From NCBI GenBank assembly GCA_038893495.1, contig JAWARJ010000001.1, forward strand, positions 186,001 through 250,000: a stretch of 64,000 bases of DNA, written 5' to 3'. The stretch is from Thermoproteus sp. GTDB lineage: Archaea; Thermoproteota; Thermoprotei; Thermoproteales; Thermoproteaceae. A program made the position numbers and the translations under genes. Under the pieces are notes generated by a model. That model saw only the letters and a list, made by a program, of their open reading frames with translations, was not told where the DNA came from and searched no databases. Shown one piece after another: positions 33,461 through 42,267 of this stretch; position 1 is the first letter of the stretch, and the number at the start of each line of letters is the position of its first letter.

Positions 33461-34738
33461 TTACAGCTCCCCTATGAAGGCCTCCGGCTCGCTCCTCGGC
33501 GTAATCTCGTAGGCCACCGGCGTCCTTAAGACCGCGGGGACTTCCTCCCGCTTGAAGTTGGCGAGAGCCCAAGACATCTTGACATAAGCAGTCTCCGGCA
33601 ACATGTCCTCAAGCGGAACCACGCCGAGGGACAACAACTCCCGCCCCCTCCTATAGACATAGAGGTCCACACGGCCATATATAGTCTGGCTGGCCATAGC
33701 CACCACCACGCCGGAGTCCACCGCCCTCTTTATCGAAGGCAGTAAGGCCTCCCTCACGTGGCCGAACCCAGTGCCCTCTATCACGACCCCCTGGACGCCC
33801 ATCTCGACGAGCGCGTCGAAGAGGCGGGGGTCCATTCCGGGATAGAATTTTATCAAGGCGGCCTTATCGCTGAAGTTAGCGGTGTACGACAGCCCGCCTC
33901 TCGGCTTGTAGGGACTTAGGAGCATGTTGATCGACTTGTTCTCTACGTCTATCTCGGCCAGGGGGCTCACGCCTATGCTCCTAAAGGTGTCGCGCCTTGA
34001 CGTGTGCATCTTCCTGACTCTAGTGCCCCTATGGGCGTAGGCCTTCCCATCGCTAGAGGCTTTATGCATGACCACCACAGACTCGGCGAAGGGGGCCGAC
34101 GTAGCAGTAATTATCGAGGCCAACAGGTTCTGGAACGCATCGCTGGAGGGTCTGTCGCTCGACCTCTGCGAGCCCACTAGGACTATGGGGCCCGGCGCCT
34201 CCTTAAAGGCGAAGGCCATCGCCGCAGAGCTGTAGTGCATTGTGTCCGTGCCGTGCATCAACACGACGCCGACGGCGCCTCCCCTAAAGGCCTCGGCCAC
34301 CTTTTCCGCCATGAGGGACCAGTCGGCGGGCGTCATGTCCTCGCTGAACTTAGAGGAGAGCGCCTCGACCCTAATTGAGGCCAGCTCCGCGGCGTCTGGG
34401 ACCAGCTCGAAGAGGAGGGCGGGATCCGTCGAGGGGTACACGGCGCCGGTCGTATACTCCACGCGCGACAATATGGTGCCGCCAGTGGCGATTATGTGGA
34501 CCCAAGGCCTGCCGGTATCCACCTCCCTCTTCTCGCCGGCCTTCACGCCGGTGGCCACCTCGCCCAGCTCCTCTATCTTTGTTACCTTGCTCTTTGCGAA
34601 GCCCACATTGTAGCCGTTTTTCAACTTGACCACATATATGTCCGGGTCGGAGTAGGCGGTAGGCGGCAGTAAGACCCCCTCGACCACCTCCCCAGTGTTG
34701 AGATACAGCCTGACCTTCTTATAGCTCTCCACGCCCAT
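33461..34738 (-). CDS. gatD: Glutamyl-tRNA(Gln) amidotransferase subunit D
   Basis: Asparaginase-like subunit of the archaeal GatDE amidotransferase, which converts Glu-tRNA(Gln) to Gln-tRNA(Gln) by releasing ammonia from glutamine. The 425-residue protein has an N-terminal barrel (about 1-75) followed by the L-asparaginase fold with IIATGGTI (first catalytic Thr) near residue 85 and MHGTDTMHYS near 160 (second Thr and Asp). ATG at 34738 is used; TTTTATATA at 34750-34758 fits a leaderless start. The longer frame upstream to 34903 is not supported. No gatE is present in the window. Confidence 0.9.
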   Translation of the reverse strand: MGVESYKKVRLYLNTGEVVEGVLLPPTAYSDPDIYVVKLKNGYNVGFAKSKVTKIEELGEVATGVKAGEKREVDTGRPWVHIIATGGTILSRVEYTTGAVYPSTDPALLFELVPDAAELASIRVEALSSKFSEDMTPADWSLMAEKVAEAFRGGAVGVVLMHGTDTMHYSSAAMAFAFKEAPGPIVLVGSQRSSDRPSSDAFQNLLASIITATSAPFAESVVVMHKASSDGKAYAHRGTRVRKMHTSRRDTFRSIGVSPLAEIDVENKSINMLLSPYKPRGGLSYTANFSDKAALIKFYPGMDPRLFDALVEMGVQGVVIEGTGFGHVREALLPSIKRAVDSGVVVAMASQTIYGRVDLYVYRRGRELLSLGVVPLEDMLPETAYVKMSWALANFKREEVPAVLRTPVAYEITPRSEPEAFIGEL

Positions 34739-34758
34739 TAAGGGCGGCCTATATAAAA

Positions 34759-35373
34759 CTAACCGGCGTTCGTGACGACCGAGACAACTCTGCCGTTTGC
34801 CACCGTGACCTCTACGGGGAGGTAGTTCAATATTTGGGCCAAGAGCTGGGTCCCCGTCGCCGTGATAGTGGCGTTTCCGAGAGACATCGCGTCTAATACC
34901 CACTGGAACACTGTAGTAGCTTGGCTTTGTTGTTGGCCCGGCATGATGAGGAAAACTCTATTTTGATACCTAGAGGCGACAGTGTAGTTTCCGCCGAAGG
35001 CAGTATTGTAGAAATAATTAGCTGCGTTGAAGGAGTAGGGGCCGTATATGGGGTCCAACATGAGGACATACACAGGCACGTCCGAGTTCAAGACCGCCTT
35101 GGGGAGAGGCAGGCCCGCCACCGTGATCACAACTATGGAGTTATTGTAGAGAGGCGGAGGGCTCGCGCTGGGGGCATAGCCCCTCTGCGTCAAGACCCAC
35201 AACTGGGAGTTTTGGACCAGCTGTCTCAATTGGAGCTGTGGAGGTCTCGAAAAGCCGAAATGTATGCCGGAAGTGCCCAAAATCCAGCCGACCTCGGCAA
35301 AAACTATGGCGAGAATCGCTATTATGAAGATCCTACCGCGCCTTTTAGACCTACTCTCGCGCCTTTTGGCCAC
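34759..35373 (-). CDS. Signal-anchored extracytoplasmic protein
   Basis: A protein of about 204 residues with a very basic start, one hydrophobic helix (IFIIAILAIVFAEVGWIL) and a beta-rich domain with NxS/T sequons, so it is probably anchored with the bulk outside. No catalytic motif is recognised. GTG at 35373 is preferred over GTG at 35385 because ATATTAAAAC at about 35393-35403 then lies at leaderless distance. It is divergent from another secreted protein, sharing a 60-base promoter region. Confidence 0.6.
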   Translation of the reverse strand: MAKRRESRSKRRGRIFIIAILAIVFAEVGWILGTSGIHFGFSRPPQLQLRQLVQNSQLWVLTQRGYAPSASPPPLYNNSIVVITVAGLPLPKAVLNSDVPVYVLMLDPIYGPYSFNAANYFYNTAFGGNYTVASRYQNRVFLIMPGQQQSQATTVFQWVLDAMSLGNATITATGTQLLAQILNYLPVEVTVANGRVVSVVTNAG

Positions 35374-35433
35374 GGCCCCTCCCACCCGCTAGTTTTAATA
35401 TTTTTCCTTTTAAAGGGGGCCGTATCTCCCCAC

Positions 35434-36345
35434 ATGAGGAGATACCTAGCGGTTGCGGCCGCAGTCCTTATAGTTGCGATTCTGCTGGCCATTATGGCGT
35501 CTAGAACGGGCGGGAAACCCCAAGAGGTCCTGCTCGTGCCCAACGGGACTACGCCGGTGTCTGCGATCTCCAAATCGCCCGGCGAGATGATGACGGCGTA
35601 TTATATAGGCAACGGCGCCGTCATGTTGACGCCCTACCCCTGGAACATGAAGTCTTGGAGCGGCTCCGTCGAGGTCTCCTACAACGGCTCTGTCGTGACG
35701 GCTAAGGTCGACGTGGTCTATACGGAGAAGTACAACCCCTACGCGCCGGTCCTGGGCTACCCCAGCCTACGCTACGGCTGCGACCCGCTATTCGGCGCCT
35801 GCACCCAATCGACGCCGCCGCTCAAACTGCCCACGCCGGCGTTAAACGCAGACGCGCTGATGACGTTGGAATATAGGGTAGATCCTGGCACCTGCAATAT
35901 AACCGACTTCTCCTACGACATCTGGCTCACCAAAGGCTCCGGCCTAGGCCCAGGCGACCTCGAGCTGATGGTCTGGCTCTTCTACACGACTCCTCTCGCC
36001 CAGAGCGCGCCGAGTCCCTATTGGAGCTATAGGGGGTCCTACGCCCTCCCGGTATATATAAACGGGTCTCCGGCCAGCGAACACGTCTATGCGTATCTGC
36101 ATCTAGACCAATCGAGCTGGTCGGTACTCATATTGGCGTTCGAAAAGCCCATACAAGGCGGCTCGGTGGCCATACCTCTAGGCGACCTCATGAAGACAGC
36201 CGAGGCCGTTCTGAACGGCACCTCGATAGACCTAAAGGCCCTGCGGCTCTCCTCCATAGATGTAGGCCTCGAGTTCGACGGCGCGCCCGGCGCCAGACTC
36301 GTCTGCTCTTACAGTGTGTATAGGTGGGCCCTGGAGGGACATTAG
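35434..36345 (+). CDS. Signal-anchored extracytoplasmic protein
   Basis: A 303-residue protein with an N-terminal hydrophobic segment (YLAVAAAVLIVAILLAIMAS) and a beta-rich, glycosylatable exterior domain. It resembles archaeal proteins predicted to bind ligands or sugars outside the cell (strings such as PSLRYGCDP and PGTCNITDFSYDIWL suggest a jelly-roll, possibly disulfide-linked). No family assigned. ATG at 35434 follows CTTTTAAAG at 35407-35415; the frame upstream to 34921 is the antisense of the divergent gene. Confidence 0.65.
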   Translation: MRRYLAVAAAVLIVAILLAIMASRTGGKPQEVLLVPNGTTPVSAISKSPGEMMTAYYIGNGAVMLTPYPWNMKSWSGSVEVSYNGSVVTAKVDVVYTEKYNPYAPVLGYPSLRYGCDPLFGACTQSTPPLKLPTPALNADALMTLEYRVDPGTCNITDFSYDIWLTKGSGLGPGDLELMVWLFYTTPLAQSAPSPYWSYRGSYALPVYINGSPASEHVYAYLHLDQSSWSVLILAFEKPIQGGSVAIPLGDLMKTAEAVLNGTSIDLKALRLSSIDVGLEFDGAPGARLVCSYSVYRWALEGH

Positions 36346-36379
36346 CGAAAGCTTTTTATCCGAACACAAACCGTAACAT

Positions 36380-36673
36380 ATGCTATTGTTCATAACAGGC
36401 CAGGACTGGCTCATAATCCTCATAGCCGTCGTGATCTTGCTCATATGGGGCCCCACCAAACTGCCCGCCCTAGCCAGAGGCCTCGGACAGGCCCTACACG
36501 AATTCAGAAGGGCCTCTCAAGGCGTCGTGACCTCTGAGGACGAGGAGTACAGAAAACTCGTCGAGGTAGCCAAAAGCCTCGGCATAAGCACCGAAGGCAA
36601 GACCAAAGAGCAGTTGCTAGAAGAAGTCAACCAGAAAGTCAAAGAAATGAACAAAAAGATAGCGCTAGGCTGA
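36380..36673 (+). CDS. tatA: Twin-arginine translocase TatA/E-like subunit
   Basis: A 97-residue protein with a short N-terminal transmembrane helix (DWLIILIAVVILLIWG), the hinge GPTKLPALARGLGQALHEFR amphipathic helix, and a charged C-terminal tail. This is the TatA/TatB architecture; TatA oligomers form the pore that exports folded proteins. GCTTTTTATCC at 36350-36360 is a plausible TATA region. TatC is not in the window. The neighbouring secreted proteins show no twin-arginine signal. Confidence 0.85.
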   Translation: MLLFITGQDWLIILIAVVILLIWGPTKLPALARGLGQALHEFRRASQGVVTSEDEEYRKLVEVAKSLGISTEGKTKEQLLEEVNQKVKEMNKKIALG

Positions 36674-36855
36674 CCTTCTATCCACACGCCCGAACTGACC
36701 AGCTCCGATGTCCCTTCGGCTCAATAACTGTATAGCAACGCACCGGCCCCTACGCGGGCGCTGGTAGCCACATCGCCTACACGTCTCATTTACTAACTAA
36801 GACGAACGGCGGCGATCTATAGGGTTGATTTTTTAATAGTTGTTAAGGGAGGGTT
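36674..36855. other. Intergenic spacer without identified gene
   Basis: This 182-base spacer between tatA and the PLD-like gene holds a TATA-like ATTTTTTAATAG at 36828-36839 that serves the downstream GTG start. ACCAGC and GCTGGT occur as a loose inverted pair, but no tRNA, C/D box RNA or open frame with support was seen. Confidence 0.4.
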
Positions 36856-37935
36856 GTGGCTTGCCGAGGTCCTGTCGAGGTGGTCTACGAGCCTTTGGCT
36901 CACTACCTGCGCGGGCTGGGCATACGCGGCGTGAAGAGCGTGTTGCTGGCGTCTGCATTTATGAGGTACGACGGCGTTAAGACGATCGCAGAGGCTCTCG
37001 GCGGCGTTAAGGATGCCGTCGAGCTGAAGGCCATCTTCAGGGAGGCGACCCCCAAGGCGTATAGGCACTTAAAAGAGTTGGGTTTCGACGCGAGGGTAAA
37101 CGAGAGGCTCCACGCGAAGTTCTACCTCTTCACTCTCGATGACGAGTACCTAGCCGTGATAGGGTCTTCGAACTTGTCAATACACGGCCTCGTAGCCAAT
37201 AGAGAAATAAACGTGATAATTAAGGGCCGCCTAGACAGCCCCTTTTACAGATGCCTACGGGCCGTGTTCGACGAGCTGTGGGGCGAGTCGAGGGCCCCCT
37301 CGCCGGACGACTTGAGGCGTATAAGGCTGAAGAGAGCCGCCAGAGTCAAGTCGTTTATCGCCGAGCTGGACGAGGCGCTGAGGAGGATACTTGCCGTCGA
37401 GATCCAGCCGGGCAGGGACAGGCGGGAAACCATACCCGCCATATACAAGGGGCTGGCGAGGTTTAGGAAGAAGGCTGAGGAGGTCGGGCTCGTCGAGGAG
37501 GAATACGTCCGGCGCTACGTGGCGGAGATGTACGGCGGCCCTGGTCGGTTAAGCGAGAGGTTGGCGGAGTCGTGTAGAGAGGCGCCGGGAGCGTACCTCC
37601 TCGACGTGCCGTGCCTTTTGGTCTACGCCGCATACGAGGCGGTACAAGATGCGCAGAGACGAGGCGGCGGGGTCCTATTTCAGACGGGCATAGACTTCTA
37701 CAAGGCGGCCCTAGAAAGGGCGATAAGTCTCGCCGAGGGGGCGGGCGATGCCGTGAGGCAGTATGTTTATCATGAATACCAAGCGGTCAATAACGACAAG
37801 GAGTACAGAGAGCAAGTAGTGGAGCGCAAAATAGGGGCCGTGATACTCCCTCTGGTCCTAACCCTCCCCCGCAGCTGTAGAGTAGACTTCGAGAAGGTAA
37901 GCAATAGGAGAGTGAGGAAGGTAGTGTGTATGTAG
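36856..37935 (+). CDS. Phospholipase D-like (single HKD) nuclease-like protein
   Basis: A 359-residue protein with one PLD-superfamily motif at about residues 95-120: LHAKFYLF, then IGSSNLSIHG, matching HxK(x)4D/E plus GSxN. A single HKD half-site implies dimerisation, as in the NgoFVII/Nuc nucleases. The C-terminal ~220 residues are helical and unassigned. It starts with GTG at 36856, 25 bases after a TATA-like box. A role in DNA processing or defence is possible; two methyltransferase-like genes follow but lack the NPPY/DPPY motif of DNA methylases. Confidence 0.75.
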   Translation: MACRGPVEVVYEPLAHYLRGLGIRGVKSVLLASAFMRYDGVKTIAEALGGVKDAVELKAIFREATPKAYRHLKELGFDARVNERLHAKFYLFTLDDEYLAVIGSSNLSIHGLVANREINVIIKGRLDSPFYRCLRAVFDELWGESRAPSPDDLRRIRLKRAARVKSFIAELDEALRRILAVEIQPGRDRRETIPAIYKGLARFRKKAEEVGLVEEEYVRRYVAEMYGGPGRLSERLAESCREAPGAYLLDVPCLLVYAAYEAVQDAQRRGGGVLFQTGIDFYKAALERAISLAEGAGDAVRQYVYHEYQAVNNDKEYREQVVERKIGAVILPLVLTLPRSCRVDFEKVSNRRVRKVVCM

Positions 37936-37972
37936 CGGCTTGGACAGTTGTTTAAAAGGGAGCTACATAGTC

Positions 37973-38473
37973 GTGTCGCGTCTCCGCGTCGTAAAAGTCA
38001 GATCTCCCTTCACTAGGCAGAAGGTGCCCGCAATATTCGACCAGGCGGACTTCCTCGGCGCCGTCGTGGCGGACGTGGGGGCGGGCTACGGGGCCAAGGG
38101 CGAATACGCCGTAAGGCGCGGGGCCCGCTACGCGGTCCTCATAGACGTAGACGAGACCGCGTTGAGGGAGAGAGACGGGCTTGGCCTGGACAGGGTGGTC
38201 GCCGACGCGCATATGCTCCCCCTAAGAGACCGCTCAGCAGACGTAGTCATCTTCTGGAACGTCCTCCAGTTCCTACACGACGAAGAGAGAGCCCTGGCCG
38301 AAGTGGCGAGGACGGCGAGGCGCCTTATCCTCTTCTCTGTGTACAACGCCGTGAGCGGAAGGCGGTATACGTGGGGTGAGTTTTTGGAGAGGGCTGTGAG
38401 GCTTGGGTCCCTCGTGAGGTGGAGACGTCTTGGCAATGTTCAGTTCCAGGCTGTGATTCGCCGTGAGGATTGA
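37973..38473 (+). CDS. Class I SAM-dependent methyltransferase
   Basis: A 166-residue Rossmann-fold methyltransferase with motif I VADVGAGYGAKG, an acidic end of strand 2 (VLIDVDETAL) and motif IV region DVVIFWNVLQFLHD. It is short but complete for a small-molecule or RNA methylase; the substrate is unknown. GTG at 37973 is preferred over TTG at 37940 because TGTTTAAAAGG at 37948-37958 is then the TATA box. It overlaps the next methyltransferase-like gene by 11 bases. Confidence 0.75.
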   Translation: MSRLRVVKVRSPFTRQKVPAIFDQADFLGAVVADVGAGYGAKGEYAVRRGARYAVLIDVDETALRERDGLGLDRVVADAHMLPLRDRSADVVIFWNVLQFLHDEERALAEVARTARRLILFSVYNAVSGRRYTWGEFLERAVRLGSLVRWRRLGNVQFQAVIRRED

Positions 38474-39128
38474 CGTACTTCGTGGGGAATACTGCGCCAA
38501 CTGCCGTATAGTTAGGCGGAGCCCTAGGAGTACTGGGGTGAGGCTGTTGTTGGAGCTAGTCAAGTCGCCGTCGGGGCTGAGGGTTATGGACTTCGGCTGT
38601 TCGAATTGGCGCAATTCGGCGTATCTCGAATCGCTTGGCGCCCATGCGGTGCGGATCGACGCCGTGGCCTACACGAGGCCCGACGTGGTGGCGTACCCCA
38701 CGCACCTCCCATTTAGGGATCGCGCCTTCGATGCGGCCCTCTTTACGCACATCTTCATGTTTCTTGAAGATAAGGCGCACTGGCCCGCGGCGGCCGCCGA
38801 GTTGAGGCGGGTGTCTAGGCGCTATGTTGTCGTGGAGACCTACGCGGTTAAAAACCCAGCGGCGCTTAGGTACGACCCCGCCGAGGTGGAGCGGCTGTTC
38901 GGGAGGTCCGCCAGGAGGGGCCGTGAGGCCGGACCTACAGGTCTACCTCTTCGACCTCGCCACGTGAGAACCGCGGTCGGCCGCGGCCCTCATCCCGTCG
39001 GCCCTCGCTCCTTCCTTATGCCTACGAGCTCCTTTAGGGCTCTGGCCGCTGTGGCCAGCTTCCTATTGCCTTCGGCCAGGTCCTCCAACACGTGGGCGGC
39101 CATAGAGAAAAGCCCGGCCTCCATATAG
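38463..39128 (+). CDS. Methyltransferase-like protein, possibly frameshifted
   Basis: The first ~155 residues read as a class I methyltransferase-like domain (VMDFGCSNWRNSAYLE, then RIDAVAYTRPDVV and FDAALFTHIFMFLED), with an N-terminal CANC pair. After about 38915 the frame becomes Arg/Pro-rich and runs 139 bases into the antisense MobA-like gene, which looks non-coding. A shift to another frame gives a plausible end (RPDLQVYLFDLAT) stopping at 38965-38967, just before the convergent gene. The true end is therefore uncertain. The start is GTG, overlapping the preceding methyltransferase. Confidence 0.6.
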   Translation: MRIDVLRGEYCANCRIVRRSPRSTGVRLLLELVKSPSGLRVMDFGCSNWRNSAYLESLGAHAVRIDAVAYTRPDVVAYPTHLPFRDRAFDAALFTHIFMFLEDKAHWPAAAAELRRVSRRYVVVETYAVKNPAALRYDPAEVERLFGRSARRGREAGPTGLPLRPRHVRTAVGRGPHPVGPRSFLMPTSSFRALAAVASFLLPSARSSNTWAAIEKSPASI

Positions 39129-39799
39129 GTTCTGAGCTCGGCCCAGAGGGCATCTCTAGACCCTGTGGAGAGATAGAGCGCCAGCGGGGGGTCCCACTCC
39201 AACACTAAATCCTCTAGGAATTCCCCGCTGGCCTCCAGCTCGGAGGCATCTATGTCTTCACGGAAGTTGACGTTATGTAGCTCTTTCGGCGCCACGCCGT
39301 GTTTCGCTATGCTCAAATAGGACACGGCTCTAGAGAGCCTAAATATGTCGTCTAGCCTCCCCCGCCTTCTGGCCAGAAGGGCGGCCATCCTCCTTACCTC
39401 TTCGGCTTCGGCCTTGAATATGTGCGACTCCACGAGGCCGTTGGGCATTACATATACGGCGGTGCCCTTCGCCTCCAACAGCTCCTTGAAGGCCTTAGGC
39501 GTTATGTACGGCACATCGCAGGGGGCGAAGAGCAACGTCCCGTCGAACCTATAGGCGGCCGACACAACAGCCGCCATGGGGCCTGAGAACTGTGGGTGGT
39601 CCTCCACGACGGGGAGCCCGAAGGACTCGTTCCGCCCCGGCGCTATGTAGACCTCGTCCACGAGACCCCTCGCGGCCTCTATCACGGCCTCTATCATGGG
39701 CCTCCCTCCCACTGGATATCCGCATTTGTTGACCCAAGGCTCGCCCGGCCTCTGAAATCGACGCGATTGGCCGCCGGCAAAAACAACAAGTCTGATCAT
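38990..39799 (-). CDS. MobA-like NTP-transferase domain protein
   Basis: A 269-residue protein. The first ~190 residues are a nucleotidyltransferase of the MobA/GlmU type: LVVFAGGQSRRFQRPG (nucleotide-binding loop) at the N-terminus, the lysine of NKCGYPVGGRPMIE, and LLFAPCDVPYIT with the metal-binding Asp. It may attach GMP to molybdopterin, or act on another phosphorylated substrate. The C-terminal ~75 helical residues are extra to MobA. The start overlaps the stop of the FAD oxidoreductase gene by four bases, so the two are translationally coupled. Confidence 0.75.
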   Translation of the reverse strand: MIRLVVFAGGQSRRFQRPGEPWVNKCGYPVGGRPMIEAVIEAARGLVDEVYIAPGRNESFGLPVVEDHPQFSGPMAAVVSAAYRFDGTLLFAPCDVPYITPKAFKELLEAKGTAVYVMPNGLVESHIFKAEAEEVRRMAALLARRRGRLDDIFRLSRAVSYLSIAKHGVAPKELHNVNFREDIDASELEASGEFLEDLVLEWDPPLALYLSTGSRDALWAELRTYMEAGLFSMAAHVLEDLAEGNRKLATAARALKELVGIRKERGPTG

Positions 39800-41073
39800 A
39801 GGTCTCTCAATACGGTCTCCGCCGCGTTTAGGCCTGGAACTCCTGTTATCTGCCCGCCGGGCCAAGTCCCGGCGCCTCCTAGGTAGAGCCCTCTTATCGG
39901 CGTCCTGTAGCCCCAACCGCATACAGGCCGGCAGAACAAGAAGTCTCTAGTTAGGGGCAGGTGGTTCACGTAGGCCCCCCTCGCGTTGAACGCCCTCTGG
40001 TAGTCCTCCGGCGTCCAGAACTCGAAGGCCTTCGCCTTGCCCAAATTCTCTATGTAGGTCTCCAACGTCTCTATTTCGGGCTGTCCGACCACCGAGACCT
40101 TATTGCCCTCTACCACCATTTCGCCCATGGGCAGTTGAAATATGGAGTCGCGATAGGGGGCGAGGCCCCTCCTCGATCTGGCCGCCTCGGAGAGGACTAC
40201 GTTAAGCCTATACGGCCCCGCGGCCGTAGAGGCCTCTTCGAGCCTAAGCCTCACGCTCTTGTCTACCTCCCCCACTAGGTCCAAGAGGGTGTGTATCGGG
40301 CTTGCGGTGGAGATGACGGCCTTGGCCTCTACGATCTTGCCGTAATCCAGCTCCACGCCCTTGACCGCACCCCCCTCGACTATAATCCTCTTCACGCCGA
40401 CCCCCAAGACCGCTTTAACGCCAGAGGCCAGCGCGGCCTCGTACAGCGCCTTCGAGAGCGCCTGTATCCCCTCCTCTCCCCTCCATACGGGCCTCCCCCA
40501 GCCCTCCGGCGGGTTGAAGTAGGCGAGGAGGTACGCCGGCTCGTCCCACAGATGTTCGTAGAGGAACATGGGCCAGAACTCTCGGGGGAGGTACTGCGCC
40601 AAGATGTCTCTGGCGCTCCTCCTCACCAAGTCGGCGGCCTCCGGGTCCTCTAGCAGTTGTCGCTCCGTGGGGGGCTCGCCGAAGAAGTACTTGCGCATGG
40701 CCCTATTGAGCGAGACCAAGCGGTCCCAAAAGGCGGATATCTCGTCGCCGAGCCCCCACTGCCTGAACTCCTCCACGCGCCTCGTGGGGTCGCGCCACCA
40801 CCTTACGTACTGGCCGTCGAGCTCGTATACGGCTATGGGGTCCGGCACCTTTATGTCGAGACTTACGCCTATCCGGCTCAACACCTCCTTCGGCATTATC
40901 CCCACGACGTAGGCGCCAACTCCCACCTCCACGCCGCCGAGCATGTGATATCCCGCCAGCCCGCCGGGGTGGAGGGCTTTGTCGAAAACCGCCACGTCGA
41001 GGCCGGCTTTGGCGAGCCTTATGGAGGCTATGAGGCCGTTGTGTCCAGCCCCTATGACTACTACGTCGACCAC
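39796..41073 (-). CDS. FAD-dependent oxidoreductase, phytoene desaturase-like (PYROXD2 group)
   Basis: A 425-residue flavoprotein with an N-terminal dinucleotide fold VVIGAGHNGLIASIRLAKAG and a C-terminal FAD motif (GLYLGGAGTWPGGQITGVPG). The order matches the carotenoid desaturase-related NAD(P)/FAD oxidoreductases (CrtI/PYROXD2). The substrate is unknown; saturating or desaturating isoprenoids is one option. GTG at 41073 is chosen because ATATTAATATA at about 41091-41101 fits a leaderless start; the extra N-terminus to 41199 overlaps the LysE-like gene. Confidence 0.8.
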   Translation of the reverse strand: MVDVVVIGAGHNGLIASIRLAKAGLDVAVFDKALHPGGLAGYHMLGGVEVGVGAYVVGIMPKEVLSRIGVSLDIKVPDPIAVYELDGQYVRWWRDPTRRVEEFRQWGLGDEISAFWDRLVSLNRAMRKYFFGEPPTERQLLEDPEAADLVRRSARDILAQYLPREFWPMFLYEHLWDEPAYLLAYFNPPEGWGRPVWRGEEGIQALSKALYEAALASGVKAVLGVGVKRIIVEGGAVKGVELDYGKIVEAKAVISTASPIHTLLDLVGEVDKSVRLRLEEASTAAGPYRLNVVLSEAARSRRGLAPYRDSIFQLPMGEMVVEGNKVSVVGQPEIETLETYIENLGKAKAFEFWTPEDYQRAFNARGAYVNHLPLTRDFLFCRPVCGWGYRTPIRGLYLGGAGTWPGGQITGVPGLNAAETVLRDL

Positions 41074-41087
41074 GAAGGGGCCTCGGG

Positions 41088-41693
41088 CTATATTAATATC
41101 TTGAGCGAGAGGTATACGAAATAGACGCCGAACGCCGCCAGTGTGGCGACCGAAAACGCCTTTATGGCGAGCCAAGTCCCCCTGCTGTTGAGCCTCCACC
41201 CGGCCCTAATGGCCGCCGGGAATGAAGTTATCCAAGTCGCTATGGCCGAAAAGAGCCCGGCCGCCCAATAGAGGCCGAAGGAGCTGATGGAGCTGAGGCC
41301 TACTGTCAGCCACCAGCCGAGCTGGTACGGGTTGGCCAAGCCCAAAGTTAGCCCCAATAGGTAGCCCCTAATTGCCCTCTCAGACGCCGCGCCGTTTTTG
41401 ACCTCAGGGGGGCGGGCCAGCGCTATTTTATATGCGATATACAGCAGGAAGAAGGACCCCACTAGATATATAATCGCTATATATCTCGAGTTGACGAAGG
41501 AGAGGACTTCGGCGTATAGCAGAAGCGTAACCAACATGAATATAAAGTCGGCCGTCATGGCGCCCGCGCCTACCGCCACGCCGTGCCTAAAGCCCCTGAG
41601 GGCCCACGAAGCTATCAACGCGTTCATGGGCCCCGGCGGCACCGCGAGGCTGTAGCCCAGCGCGAGGCCCGCCGCGAATTGGGCAAGGCTCAT
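41088..41693 (-). CDS. LysE/RhtB family amino-acid exporter-like protein
   Basis: A 201-residue protein with six hydrophobic helices and the LysE signature LAVPPGPMNALIASWALRGFRHG near the N-terminus (residues ~17-39), plus GLANPYQLGWW in the middle. LysE proteins export amino acids or similar small molecules. Its ATG overlaps the stop of the upstream phosphoesterase gene by four bases. The actual substrate cannot be inferred. Confidence 0.85.
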   Translation of the reverse strand: MSLAQFAAGLALGYSLAVPPGPMNALIASWALRGFRHGVAVGAGAMTADFIFMLVTLLLYAEVLSFVNSRYIAIIYLVGSFFLLYIAYKIALARPPEVKNGAASERAIRGYLLGLTLGLANPYQLGWWLTVGLSSISSFGLYWAAGLFSAIATWITSFPAAIRAGWRLNSRGTWLAIKAFSVATLAAFGVYFVYLSLKILI

Positions 41694-42193
41694 ATCTCCA
41701 CCACCTCGGCCTCAAGCCTCTCTAGGTCCACGAGCGCGACGGTCCTCCTCCCCGTCAGGTAGCCGCAGAGCTCGCCGGGGTTTACGACCAACGTGGAGCC
41801 CTCGCGCCTCACGTCGACCTTATGGGTATGGCCGTAGACCACCACGTCGAACATCCCCGATTTTATCATAGCCTTAGTCAACAGCTCTGAGGTGCCGTGG
41901 TAGACGCCGATGCGCCGCCCTCCGATCTCTAGGAGCCCCGCATCGCCTAAAATCTCCACGTTGAATTGGGAGGCGACCCTCTGGAAGTATAGGAGCTCCC
42001 CCTCGTTGTTGCCCCACACGCCCACTATCCTCGGCTCCGGGCCCAACGCCTCCCTAAGCGCCTTCGCGCTGAAGGGCGCGACCCAATCGCCGGCATGTAC
42101 GACGAGGCCCACCCCCCTGGCCTTGAACAGCCTCGCGGCGCTCCTTATGGCCTCTAAGTTGTCGTGGCTGTCGGATATGACGCCTACAAGCAT
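41690..42193 (-). CDS. YfcE/MJ0936-type metallophosphoesterase
   Basis: A 167-residue calcineurin-like phosphoesterase. Metal-binding motifs are VISDSHDN (D and H), VHAGDW (GD), VWGNNE (GNxE), VYHGTS and VYGHTHK (GHTH), all in the order of the YfcE/MJ0936 family, which act on phosphodiesters in vitro. ATG at 42193 gives the family start MLVGVISDSH; a TATA-like TATTAAAAC at 42212-42220 supports it over the frame opening at 42223. Confidence 0.88.
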   Translation of the reverse strand: MLVGVISDSHDNLEAIRSAARLFKARGVGLVVHAGDWVAPFSAKALREALGPEPRIVGVWGNNEGELLYFQRVASQFNVEILGDAGLLEIGGRRIGVYHGTSELLTKAMIKSGMFDVVVYGHTHKVDVRREGSTLVVNPGELCGYLTGRRTVALVDLERLEAEVVEI

Positions 42194-42267
42194 AGACGAA
42201 AATAAATACGTTTTAATAACCAACGGCCCGCTCGCGTCGAATAAATTAAAAGGTCCTTTTATGGGCC

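Noticed and set aside
36674-36855. tRNA or small RNA in the spacer after tatA
   Set aside because: The loose ACCAGC/GCTGGT pairing does not build a cloverleaf or C/D or H/ACA structure.
37973-38473. DNA methyltransferase of a restriction system
   Set aside because: Motif I is present but no NPPY/DPPY catalytic motif and the protein is too short for a target-recognition domain.
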